Shown: piece after piece, positions 40,101 to 52,100 of the stretch | Layout: every line of letters starts with the position of its first letter | Numbering within the stretch: position 1 is the first letter of the stretch | Assembly (NCBI GenBank): GCA_015478945.1 | Contig: JABUQX010018369.1 | Location: forward strand, 1 to 64,000 | Source of the DNA: Trachelipus rathkii | Lineage: Eukaryota > Arthropoda > Malacostraca > Isopoda > Trachelipodidae | Reading direction: 5' to 3' | DNA length: 64,000 nt | Position numbers and translations under genes: made by a program | The notes under the pieces: generated by a model | Seen by the model: the letters and a program-made list of their open reading frames with translations, nothing else | Told to the model about the DNA's origin: nothing | The model's database searches: none

Positions 40101-42389
40101 TTTTAAGCCTCATTGGATATATTCACCATACCGGTACGTGAAGTACCACGTATATAAGTTATTTACTTCTAGGTTCTAGCAGGCTATACCAATATTTTAT
40201 TTCTCGTGATTTTTAGAAGATAAGCTTCATTCGTCTACATTTGACGTTAAGCTGTCCTCTCATATACTCCATGTCAAACCTTTAAATATTTAGGAATACC
40301 TTAGATATATTACTCCTATTACTCAGACCCACGTACTTATAATACCTCATTAAATATAATTATGAATACCTATTTACAGTTTACTACTAAATGGACCCTA
40401 TCATTTAACTATTATGCATCATAGAATGTTATTATATTCAGATGATTACGTTTTGTCAGTTCCATGCGGACGATTTACCAGAAGCTACTCGGGTGATGAT
40501 GATTGATAATCCAATTAGTAAGGACGATAGGCCACTCGACCCAAATATCAAGCAGTGTTTTGTGGCTTTCCACCTGAGCTATCTAATACTTCCTGAAAGA
40601 TTATTTCATCTCCGTGTGCCTCATTTCCCTTTACTCGTACTTTCACCTCTTATTGCTTATCATTGTTGCTCATTTGGTCTTAGGTGCACCATTACACACC
40701 GGTAATGGAACAGTTCTGCATATGACCGTCAACCGAATGTCGAACCGAGCCTGTTTTAATGATACGGTACTAAAAGGCTTCTTCATGAAATTTCATAGCA
40801 ACTCCTTTCCCGGTTTCATCTAAATTTTCATTTCTGATTGTTTAACAATTCAACCTGCTCGCTCCTCTTGTATGTCTGCGAGCGCTCATCTCCTTATGCT
40901 AAACGCAAAACTGTAATGGTTTGATTCAGGCGTTTCTGTATTTATTAACTATGCTCGTGATTGAACTCCTTCACTATATTTCTTTCGCTTAAGAATTAAG
41001 AATATATTACTCTAATATACAAGTCATCAAAGGCTAGTTATATACCTTGTGCCAACAATTTGAGATATTTGTATGCTATATGTAGTTTTCTCACAGCGCC
41101 AGATATCCTGTTTTGAGTCAGCGGTAATTGCTTCCCGTTAATACTCCTCAGCAGGCTAATTACTACGAACTCAATAATAATTACGTGTATATACTTCAAG
41201 CTTTAATACCTTTTATACGTATACCTTCTTAATCAAATACAGACTATTTCTTCTTTCTTCAGATAATAATGATCCTTAAACAATGCAATTATTTCTTTAG
41301 CTCGCTATACTATTACACAATTTAATTTATAATATAACTCATTTTTTATGTTTTCAACCTAACTAGCCGTGTATTAATTTAGATTATAAGCGTTGTACCT
41401 TCTGAATCTTTTCTCCTCCAATTAATAAAGTTAGTTATCTAGATGTACATTCATTGCTGTATCAGACTTTTTAGATCCATTTCTCATGGTTATATATTAA
41501 TTTTACTCTAGCGTAAGCTATGTTATAAGAGTCTTTTGGCATAGATCATCCTTGCATACTACTGTATCTTCTGTATTCGTTCTTTAGAGTAATACTCGTA
41601 ATACTCCAATTATTCTAGATCCTTTTTCCTAAGTTACGCCTTACTTAATAATTTTCTACTATCCTTTTTTCATATATCTGTACTATAATTCTGTTCTCTT
41701 TTGCGTGTAGTTATTGCTCCTCAGATTAGTTAATGTCATACTATCTTTCGCTCATGTCTCCTGTTTGATCTCGCTTTGTAAATACATCCTACTCCATGTG
41801 TCTCTCCAATATAGTCTTTTCTCCACATGGAAGCGTACTAGATCTTAGTCCCTTGACTTCCTGTACGCAGCTAACATGCTCTCAGCGTAATTATCTTAAG
41901 TGCTATATCCATCTCGTGTACTAAAGATGCTCGTCCCGTCTCCTCACTCCGGCCTCTGCGTCAACTAGCCGATATCGTGCTTCTTTAATCGAGTTACCCC
42001 TTATTGATTAAACTTCTATGATTTCTCTTCTCTCGACTTATCAAAAGATCACCACCACATTGTCATTTAGGCACATGTTCTTGTCGTCGTTGTGCCATTA
42101 GCATGGAAAGATCTTGTGTTTTCCTCTACTCGATACAGAGGACTCGATGGCGTAACATTCTCTGTGTTCATTCCGCAATAGCAGTGCGTTGCTGCGCGGG
42201 CCCTGTCTAGGCTAATGTCGTACCTCGGAGGATCTCAGTTGGTGCTCTTATTCCTCTCGTGGATCAGAACAACCTCAGAAATTGAATTCCTGTCTCTCAT
42301 CTTCCTCAACATCCCTGTAACTTTTAAACGCATACTGCAAACCTCCATGCTTAAAGTTTTAACATTTGATATATTTTCTACGAACTTAA
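31117..42389. other. Long stretch without recognisable genes
   Basis: Over 11 kb of AT-rich sequence with few long homopolymers or perfect microsatellites and no intact open frame of note. Frames at 31132-31380, 35059-35549, 38761-39000 (minus) and 40442-40823 show no domain. The plus strand becomes progressively C-rich and G-poor from about 37.6 kb, the composition expected of antisense LINE sequence. An EGVAI-like word on the minus strand near 40810 may be an endonuclease remnant, but this is weak. Confidence 0.45.
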
Positions 42390-42645
42390 CTTAATTCCTG
42401 TCACGTCCTCAATCCATCTCTCGTGGGTCGATTAGAACACAGCTTTAGGAGTGACGCTTAAGAAAACTCTACCTTTAAGTAGGCTCTACCTCAATGATTC
42501 CGTGCCAGTATACGTCGTTCTCATATTCATAAATTTATCTCTCTTTTCCTCTCAGCACAAATCCCTCCACCAATTTTGTTCATACCCTCAAACTCATTAT
42601 TCTAGAGGAAACATGCGTATGTGCATCTTTCTAGCTAATGACATT
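42390..42645 (-). mobile_element. Degraded antisense LINE relic (C-terminal region)
   Basis: Reverse-complemented, the segment aligns by eye to the clean copy at 26.26-26.48 kb. A block resembling CAGATGG...AGCATGTTAGGTGT (QM..SMLGV) lies at about 42610-42636. Next come words matching GATAAAATGAGGAATGAAC and GGAGTTGTGTGGTGTGA..AGA (MRNE, ELCGV) at about 42545-42600. AATCGAccCACGAGAGATGG and GATTGAGGACGTGA (RPRERWIEDV) lie at 42400-42440. Many small indels break every frame. The overlapping plus-strand frames at 42451-43340 are shadows. The relic may extend further right, towards 43.7 kb, where the sequence stays pyrimidine-rich. Confidence 0.65.
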
Positions 42646-45600
42646 ATATAATAAGTTTGCTATATTGCCCTCCGAGATACAAACTTGTCGAAAGATATAT
42701 TCTTTACTGACGCGCTTTCCCTATCTTCTCTCAGTTCCATTCTTGTGGTTGGTGATCAACGCCAGCAATTGATAGGGGCCGTTGATCCTTGTAAAGTACG
42801 TTCACAGATGAGTTCTTTATCACTGTTTGTGATTGGATTAAACCTTGAACCAGATATTACTCTAACGGGTATCCACTTGTTCCTATATTCTTCTGCTAAT
42901 ATACGCGAACATTTCTGTGATCGTGCCTTCGGTATAAGTGGTTAATAACCATTGTGTGCATCTGCCGCGGTCCTGGTCTGATACAATGCACAAGTGTGCT
43001 TAATACCCCACGCAAAAGTCCTTTTATAACTCATTATGAACGTGCTGTTGGTTTGCATATCGTTCGGCTCCCTGCGTTTACTCGATGCGCTTTTCGATCT
43101 TATACCTTACATATACAATTTGGACTCTTGCTATACTGTTTAATGATATTTCGCGGTTTGATGTGTCATTCATTTATACTCCTTATTGTTGACGGTTATT
43201 TTTTACAATCACTTCATGGCGCTATTTACAAATATCATTCTGCCCTTTTCCTTCTTGTCGGACTACCAACAAACTCTCCTTGCTCCGAAGTCTGTTTTCC
43301 GTGGTTTGATAAAAAATATCACTCAATAGTTCGCTTATAATCGTTTGTATCCACCACATAAATATACTACCGCTCTTCTCCTGCTATAATGCGTCACTAG
43401 TCATTATTACCAAGATCGCATATCTTACACAAGTTTTACCGAAATCTTTTAAACAAAGTATTATTGGTAAAAACCTGTTTGATCTTACAATTTTTTCTAA
43501 GTCCAGCAGCCTATGAAATATATTCTTCATCATGTTTTAACGGGACAACTCTCTAACCGATGTAGACGCACACCACACCATCCGTGTACAATTGTCTTGT
43601 CATACCGTTAAGAAAGTTGAGCGCATTGTTGTGATTCATTACTTCACATATGAGAGCCTCTGGGTCATATTTAATTTCAACCGTTCTTTTTGAGTTCACA
43701 TAACCTATTGTTATAAGGATCCTCAATTATCTGAGGAGCATTTTATTATAAAGTTAAATAAGTAACGTGTAAGAAAAATAAGGTCAAACAAACTGAATTA
43801 AATCGTTAAGCTAAGTAAAATAAAGAGATTAAAGGTAAGTTACGTTAAGAAGAATATTAGATGAGTTACTTAACAGTTGAATCCTCATATTATATCTTTT
43901 TATAAATATAATAATTAAAATTTCCTAAATTAAGATTTTATGTCAAATAGATTTTAGGAACTATGAAGCTATTGATTCATAATTATAGTTTGAAAACCTA
44001 GTTTATATAATTTATAAAAAATTTATAATATATTCTATATAATATATACGTCTTTTTCATATTTAATAATTTTACATACTATTACTTATACAATAATACC
44101 TGTTTAATATACTTCTTAAGATATTTAATTATATAAAACCATCAGCTATTATTTTAGATTATTATTGCGACTTCTAGAGCTAAACCTTTGGGATATTATT
44201 ATAACATCAGCTATTATTATATACATCCATAATTCTTAAACCGTTTCTGAATTGAATTTTTTAAAGTAATTTCCATACATAGATCTATTATATAGCAATC
44301 AAAGACTACATACTTACATTACATTGAACATTAAGGATCGTATTACTTGTAACAATAGTACAATTACAAGTAAACCTACAGAGTCACGTTCTCATTTGCA
44401 AAATAGCACATACAATATCTTTCACAACGAACAGCAGTGCGAAACATTAACAAGATAACTATACTGCAATAATCTATTACAATATCAATAGCATATATAA
44501 CTATATATACAATTAAGTCGTACATTATGCTTGTAGACAGTCTTTATCAATAATTGATCGTTTATTTATATATACTTGAAATTATTTTACACTCAACTTA
44601 CATTCTTGATTTACATTCCAAACACTCCACATATCGTTATACCTCGGTATATATAACTTTAAGTTGATTATATTTGAGAAATTGTCAAAATAGACATACT
44701 TAGTGTGCTATATTTTAATTGTATATTTAAAACACTGTACATGTAGGTAGCTGAATATTCGTATAGTATGATCACGTTTACGTATCGAATCAATGTATAT
44801 GACTCGCTTTTTGTTACTTAATATGGTGAGTTTCTACTAGTATTTACATATGTGCTGTGATGTATGTGTTTAATAGTAATGCCTCTAGCGCTACTACTAC
44901 ATACAGTACCAAGTACAACTAGCTTACTATACATTCCTAAAGGCGATCGACTAGATAATTTCACTAACATATCAATATGAATCAATGATGACCATAACCG
45001 AAGCGCCTGAAATTGACGATTAGCTATGAAGATATGCGTTTGAAAATGCGGATAATTTCTTTTACGCAGTAAGAGATTATTCTTCGCTGTGCTTCCTATC
45101 TGGTAGTGAGAAAAAACTAAGATTGTGTTTAGTCCTTTCATTTACAGTACGCTTTGATACTACGCTCCTATTATCAATTATAGCGCTGTACATTAGAAGC
45201 ACCCGTATCTGACAAGTATACGAAGACGCCCATCTAGTGACGTAAGTTAATATAGTCTTACATTTCATAGTTTAGCGTGTTATATTATATGTTTATTCTA
45301 AATTGCCTGGGTCTATCAATTAACAAATTATTATTGATAGTTTGTTTGTGTGAAATATTTATTTCTATGAATACCATATCTCAATAAGTTTTAGTTTCAA
45401 TAAACTAGCTCTTATACTATATTTAATATACCTCTATATTATATATATCAGCAGGCACTCTTTGTGAAAACTCTGGTGTTTATAGTTGGAACATAAGCTA
45501 GTCATCGAACGTCTACTATTAATTAGCTTGAACACACTATCTATTAATTGCAATATTGTCATTTTATTCATGTCTCGATTGATATTTCGTCTATATTCTT

Positions 45601-48029
45601 ATAGTTCTCAAAATTAGAGTGAAATTCAGAATGATGCTCGACATAATTTTAATTAATAGTATTATTTATAGTATTATGCACGATTGTAGAGAAATGAGCT
45701 GTCCTCGACTATTAACTTTCTATCTTTATCTACGTCGCTTTTTACACTTATAATGAATTATGGTCATAACACTCCGTGCCTCATAAGTGCAGTTGGTCAG
45801 TGACTATCATAAATTAGTGAATTTTAGCGATACTTACAATACTTCTATTCTTGTATAAAGGTATTACACGTCGATATAATCATCACTCTAAAGTCGTTAT
45901 TATGAATACTATTTCACTTCTACATATAGACATACATATATAAAATAGCTCATATACTAGACATATATTTAAAAAAAATGTACGAATTAAAATACTTATA
46001 CAATATTAAATAAAAAGATTTTGCAATAGCACACATTATATCCTACGAAAGAGTATAATTGTAAGATACAATACTAAATAAACAGCAAGTAGTAGCTTGG
46101 AAAGAATGATCTGATAGGTACGATATTTGATTCTTCAATTATTGTTCAAGCTATATTTGATTAATACAAATTATTTAATCGATGTTGCCGGACCCAAAGA
46201 AAGGAGATTAATCATAAGTAGTTAATAGATTGCGTGTACGATATTTATTTAAGCGGATCAGTTTATATTACTCTCCACTGCCACTTTCTCCAACTATTCA
46301 AGGTATTCGTATAGCATTTCTGCCTGCAAACAGTATCAGAATCATTCATTCATGGCTTTGGAGTCGGTGAATATTTTATATAATGATATAAATAGTTATA
46401 TATTATATATAGTATAGTAATAGCGAGGATAGTTACCTTAATAATTTGGAACGCTAATTATTTCTTTAATGATAATCTTACATAGGTATGCCAGAGAAGT
46501 ATTGTAAAATTGTTGATATTGCAGTGAATGATAGGTAGTATGGTACGAGTTGATAAAGGGGAGAGTTACTCTCCACGAGAGGTAGTAGTGTTATGTGCGA
46601 TGTTATGTTGTTGAGATGAAGGGAGTGCTGTGAATGAGTCTGCCTACTTAAGTAAAATACAGAATATTTGTATGATTTGAACGTTTATACTTAATATAAT
46701 TTTAATATGACTTTATTGAGGTACTTGTATGAGATATGTGTATCGAATATCCTTTGATAGCAGAATATTTTTGTAAGAGTATATCTCTAATCATATTTTG
46801 TTATAACTTATTTGATTTTTACTAGTAGAATTATTTTAAAAATTATTGATTTCATTACTTTGTCTATATATATATATATGCTTAATTATAACTTTATTGA
46901 AGGAGATTTTCGGTAGATGTTATGATGTTGTATGATTATTAGAACTTAGGGTATTATGATTAGTACTATATTTGTGAAAATCAAAAAGGTGATAATGTTA
47001 GGGATTTAAGTCTTTATCATGAATTGAGAATGAATACGCTATTGTGTCTAAAATAAGCTGTTTATAATTAGCGAAAGTAGAATCTTGCTTGGATTAATTG
47101 TTAATGTATTATTGGTGTTCCGATCTAATTTGCCTAATGTTTGTTTACAACATGAAATATTTTAAATAGATTATCGATCTTTTTATTTCTGGAAATTAGC
47201 TAATAGGCCTTAAATGATCTAACGTAGTGCGTAATATTTCTCTATCAGATTGCATATAGGTGTTAGTTGAGAATACATCGCTTGTAGTGGATTGTGATGA
47301 TAAGAATTGATTGTTTATAAACTTCTTATGAAATTTACTCTTGGGCTTCTATCTTATATAACGACATAATGTCAAATAGTGTAATTCTCTAGTAAATAAA
47401 GCAGTGAAAAGTGTGAATTTGTTTAAATAATAATATGATGAATTTTTTTAAGTGATATATGATTAGTATTATAATTCGTGCGATAGAATTTTTAGGAATG
47501 ATAGTTCTTGTGATAGATTTTGAGAGTTATTTCGTATATTTAATTGATTGTTTGTCTTAGCAGACTCGTACGTTGCATGTATGTCCTATAGGTTATTACG
47601 TATTGTGGTCGATTAGGCTCAATGATTATGTATACTATCATATATAGTATGATGTTAGTGGAAGAACACACTCTATAGTCGATTTTTATGGACTTTGTGG
47701 ATATAAGTGTTGCTTTAGTGCGTCGAACTTGTGTAGCGGCTATATATATTCCTGCTCGAGTAGCTATGTATCTCTCTATTATGTGCTCAGCCGCTTTGCT
47801 TTGTCTTACAACTTAGGTTTTGTCTTATCTCTCCGTCTTCTTTCGTAAATTTTCAACATTTGAAATTTTTAGTTGTCAGGTCATGCTTCCGACAGTATGT
47901 TGATTAAGCTAACTCCTACTATTTCATTGACTCCCCCATTTATTTACTCGTCACCCATTTCTTGGTATTTCTGTCTCGTGCGTTGCCAAGCTACTTATGA
48001 TAAAATTACTAAAATAATTCTCTGATCAA
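42646..48029. other. Unresolved AT-rich sequence
   Basis: No intact gene. 42.65-43.7 kb may continue the antisense LINE relic. 43.75-46.4 kb is AT-rich and featureless; the minus frames at 44818-45268 have no known motif. 46.4-47.75 kb is strongly G-rich over C on the plus strand, as expected for sense LINE sequence, but I could not align it to a specific segment. Confidence 0.4.
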
Positions 48030-48620
48030 GGTAATTCGTTTAACTGAGCTCAATCCCACTTTAACTTTTGATCTTACAGCCTTCGTTCCTCAAGGACAAT
48101 CTCGTCCTGTTACAATTTGCATAAATCGCAACACATTCTTTCCACACAGCGTAAAAACATTCGCGGAATATTTTCATTCATCTCCATAATTTGTTTTTAG
48201 GTGTCTTTTAAATGAGGTATTTTTAATCGAATAATTTCAAATTATCATCTCTCTATACCTAAAAATTACCAAAAATTTATTCTCAACTATTTTCTCACTC
48301 ACTATATTACCTCCTTAGCATGCGTTTATTTCTCATTTTATCTAATTTTACACCTAACACATTCCCTCAGACTTATCCATCTGAGAGCCATGCACCTTAG
48401 ATCCTGTACCAGCTATTCCACACGTTAGCTTTTACTTAGCACCAAGATACTAGATACTCTCGATAGCAGGCCCCGTACACTCAGACCACTTAATCCCATA
48501 GCATTCACCAGACTTAACCGCTCCGCCATTCCAAACTTTTCTACTACAGTCAGCATCATCCGTTAACTTTTCCTTCAACAAATAATCTAAATATTTAAAC
48601 ATCAGACACTAGTTAAAATT
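48030..48620 (-). mobile_element. Degraded antisense LINE relic (RT thumb to C-terminus)
   Basis: The reverse complement follows the LINE in order. GTTTAAATATTTAGattatt (the FKYLG block) lies near 48590. GATGATGCTGACTGTAGTAG and AAAAGTTTGGAATGG (AEC.RKVLNG) lie near 48525-48560. GTCTGGTGaaTGCtATG-like sequence falls at the AIKSLVDA block, and CTCAGATGGATAAGTCTGAG then GAATGTGTTAGGTGT (QMD.LR.MLGV) at 48345-48395. TAAAATGAGAAATAAACGCA (KMRNER) lies at 48320-48340, GAAAGAATGTGTTGCGATTT at the ECVGNR block, and GGATTGAGctCAGTtAAaCGAA (WIESVNE) at 48036-48060. The order and spacing are right but indels occur every few tens of bases. It matches the copies at 26 kb and 62 kb and so belongs to the same family. 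Confidence 0.8.
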
Positions 48621-51600
48621 GTTGCACCATCTTCTCGTTCGTAGTAAACGACTTTGTATCATCTACAGATGTAATCCATCACACCTACATCAATACATTC
48701 CCATTTAAACTTTATTCTAAGACGACTAATCTTTCTCGCTCTTACAGATTTTTAACCTCCCTTCTATATACACCAAATTCGTATACCTCCATATCCAATT
48801 ACTCACCCAACTTAGAGTACGCAGAACTCGTCTTCTATCTTTTACCTACATTTCAACATAACCAATAATCATTCTATGCATACAATTAGCAGGGTGGTAA
48901 TACTCCTTATGACAATCCATTTGTAGCAATCGTAATAACTACGCCCCTGCTAACCCCTCAACTTTACATTCTTTCCTTCATTTCAACCCATCTACATAAG
49001 CTAATTAGCACATGTCGGTGGCACATGCCGACGCCATCCCTCCTGTTCTCATACGGTATTCTTGAGACATCTTTTCATTCTGAAGAGTAAAATAATCCTA
49101 AACTTTGGTGGGATCACTCATGCGCAAAATTGCTAATTTACAAAAACAGTCATCAAGTACAAAAACCGAGTACACTTATTTTATTCTTTTATACCTCTAC
49201 AGGCTAACTACTAAGTCAGGTCGATTAATCTACAAATTTGTGCTATTTACCTTACCATTTTCTCTACATCTGAAAATTATCCAATACCCATTCTACAATT
49301 CCTTGCCTATTATAGTGTACATCCCCTCAAATCATATACACTATTATACGCCATGTTAGTATTCTATTAATTATAGTTTACTGATTTGAAATAATACCTG
49401 TTTTAAATAAAAATCATACTATATTAACTTTATCTATTTACTTTAATTACGACTTTGTTCTTATAAATATTATTCTATCATAAGTATACATATAACTCTT
49501 AATTTCATATATCACTCTATTTAAAAAATAAGTTCAATAATTATTTTACCTTTTAATTGTTTGCTATATTTCATACAATATTATTGTAATTAATTATATA
49601 GTTTTAAATAATAGGAAATAAACTTTAGTAGTTAAATTTTTTTGTTTACGATTATTGGAGTAAATAACTCTAATTTACAATAATGGAAAGTAGAAGTTAC
49701 ATCCTTATCCACCTATATAACCTTCTTGCAACGTGTTGTGCGAAGCAAACTTAAAATTCAGAGCACAAAATTATTATTTTTTAGGTAGAAAAATAATTAT
49801 TACGAATAGTGAATATTATTTCATTTATGCTATTTTGCAAAGACATGGAACTCGTCCTCTATCCAAAACCACATAAGGTCAAATAAGTGCACGATATAGA
49901 AAAAAGTTGCTCTGATACAAGTATATGTATTTTATATTTAATATAGGTTAATTATTATTCTTGTGTCTCTAACGCTATATATGTCCTGCAACGCACATTT
50001 GTTAATCCTATTGACTACGCATACTTATCTCCTTATACACGTAATTTTGATATTGTTAAATTATAAAATGTATTTATACCAAAAATTATTAAACATCTCT
50101 GCTAACAATATACAGTATCATGTAGAAAAACCCCCTGTTCATAATACAACTCAAATTTTCTTGATACTATTAGATAAACTATCTTCTTCCACATATTTGA
50201 AACTAGTGCATCTATCTGCACATCTGCTTTAACGACCATTCATTCCATAGTCTCATAGCAAAATCCAAATTACGCTAGGGCCATTACCTGCAATCATGTA
50301 CTTTCTAGAGAGCACTATCTATAAACACTTCTGAAATTTCCTTTTTCTCGCATAATAGTTTCCCTTCTCCCATCCTGTTCGTGCTCATAATCGCATTCGA
50401 ATGTTTCTCTCAAGTAGAGAAATTGATTATATATTACCATTTTTGATAACACTTTCTATTTTTTTTACATCTTTTCTAGTTTGCATAGCATCTTGTGTCT
50501 AGGATTTGAGGAACATAACATAACGCATTCGATCTATAAGTTTCTATGGAGATTAGTTGAACTTGGTAATTATCATGAGAAATAAAAATTATCTGGTTTC
50601 ATATGATAACTGATCCTATATATAATCATTTCCAAAAAGCAGTTGAGAAGGAATAAAGGTTAGGAAAATCAACATAGATCTATTTTTATTTATATATAAG
50701 CACGTGTAGCTTTTTTTTAATTAAATTTACTATAATTCTATTATATATAATGAAACTTGCTTATTTGTTCTTATATAGTTATGTATACTACAATTCTAAT
50801 CATTTAGTTTTGTTGAATACACTACTATGTCTTTAATAATAATAAGTATCTTTATGGAATAAAAATTTACTGAACTATTCTCATTATGAAGCAATTTTCT
50901 AATAAATATAACCACGAAAGGTTTAGTAATCTGAGGAATCTTTATTTAGTAGTTTTGATAATCACTGTGTCTTAATAAAATTTTAATATTCGTTATTTTA
51001 TGTAATTGAATTTATCTATAATTTATTAATATTATTTATATACTAATTATATAAATTTATATATACTTATTCCAAAAGTATATTACTATCTAATTATGTT
51101 TCGTTACATAAGGGGGGTAAACTACATCCTTGTTACTTTCATTATAATATCAACTAGATATGTTATGTATTACACTACTATGAAAATGATCAGTCACTAT
51201 TATTTATCACCGTTAAATTGTCGCACTAGTTATCATTACATATTATTTATTAAGAATCTCTTAATAGATAACCCTTGAGGTTTATTTAATCTATTCTAAT
51301 TAACTACGAGTACGTTTAAATATTTAGGTTTGAAACCTTTATCTTAATATATACTGGTAAAATCTTATAGAAGTGTAGATTATATATCATTTAACTCTGG
51401 TTACGATACATTAATTTTCTATATAGCTATATAGAAACAAATTTAATTTAAACCATTAAAAATTTAAATTCATATATTCAAAAACAGCAGAGGAAAGGAC
51501 AATTCTATTAATCTAGTTTTCATATGCGAGTTGATGTGTGTTCTTACAAGTTGACTTGAGTACTTAATTTTTTATATCTTGTTAGAGTGATTGAACTTTG

Positions 51601-51979
51601 GTCTTTCATATTTCTAATGTATTTATCTTAATATACAGTGAGTAATACGAAATTATTTCATGAACGTTAGTTATGTTGACAGAGCGCTAGGTTGTTGAGT
51701 AAGGTTGCATGGTGCTTAGTGCTTGCATACAAGTTACTCGCGGACGGTACTGATTTTCTTACACATTCTTGCGCCACCAATTAACAATAACGCATACATT
51801 ATTAGAACGGATGCCATTTCAGATAAAGGTGTATTTGGTCATTATGGTGTTTTATCACTACATGATTACTGAAACGTCACACCAGTTGTGGATTTAAAGC
51901 TGGATGATATTTATGTGGTTGAGAGAAGATGCTTTAAAATTGACTTCGTTGGGCACCAGCATCTCAGACCTCGACGTGA
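48621..51979. other. Probable upstream part of the antisense LINE relic, then AT-rich DNA
   Basis: The plus strand is C-rich and G-poor to about 50.4 kb, as it is across the aligned relic, which suggests the antisense element extends rightwards. I could not align individual domains with confidence. Beyond 50.4 kb the skew disappears and the sequence is AT-rich. The plus frames at 49105-49359 and 49963-50232 are antisense shadows or chance. Confidence 0.35.
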
Positions 51980-52100
51980 TTTTTTCCGCAGTTGAATTAA
52001 CAAGAAATGCAACCTCGGAAAGAGAAAGTAGAGTGGAGTCGGTGAACCGACTGTCCTGAAGTGTAACAATGTGAATTGCTGGCAAGAAGAAGTTTTCAAA
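51980..52100 (+). mobile_element. Degraded sense LINE relic (C-terminal region)
   Basis: The stretch around AACCTCGGAAAGAGAAAGTA, GTGGAGTCGGTGAACCGA, CTGTCCTGAAG and AATGTGAATTGCTGGCAAGA follows the GRPRKRW-ESVNE-CLKE-NVSLAEAR coding region of the copies at 26.4 and 27.1 kb. The frame is lost. The minus-strand open frames across 51894-52237 are shadows of it. Confidence 0.55.

Noticed and set aside
40442..43340. Several overlapping plus-strand frames of 66-128 codons
   Set aside because: They lie opposite or next to antisense LINE relics and show no domain; judged shadows.
46540..46640. G-rich stretch that might be a sense LINE segment
   Set aside because: The skew fits but no ordered motif alignment could be made.
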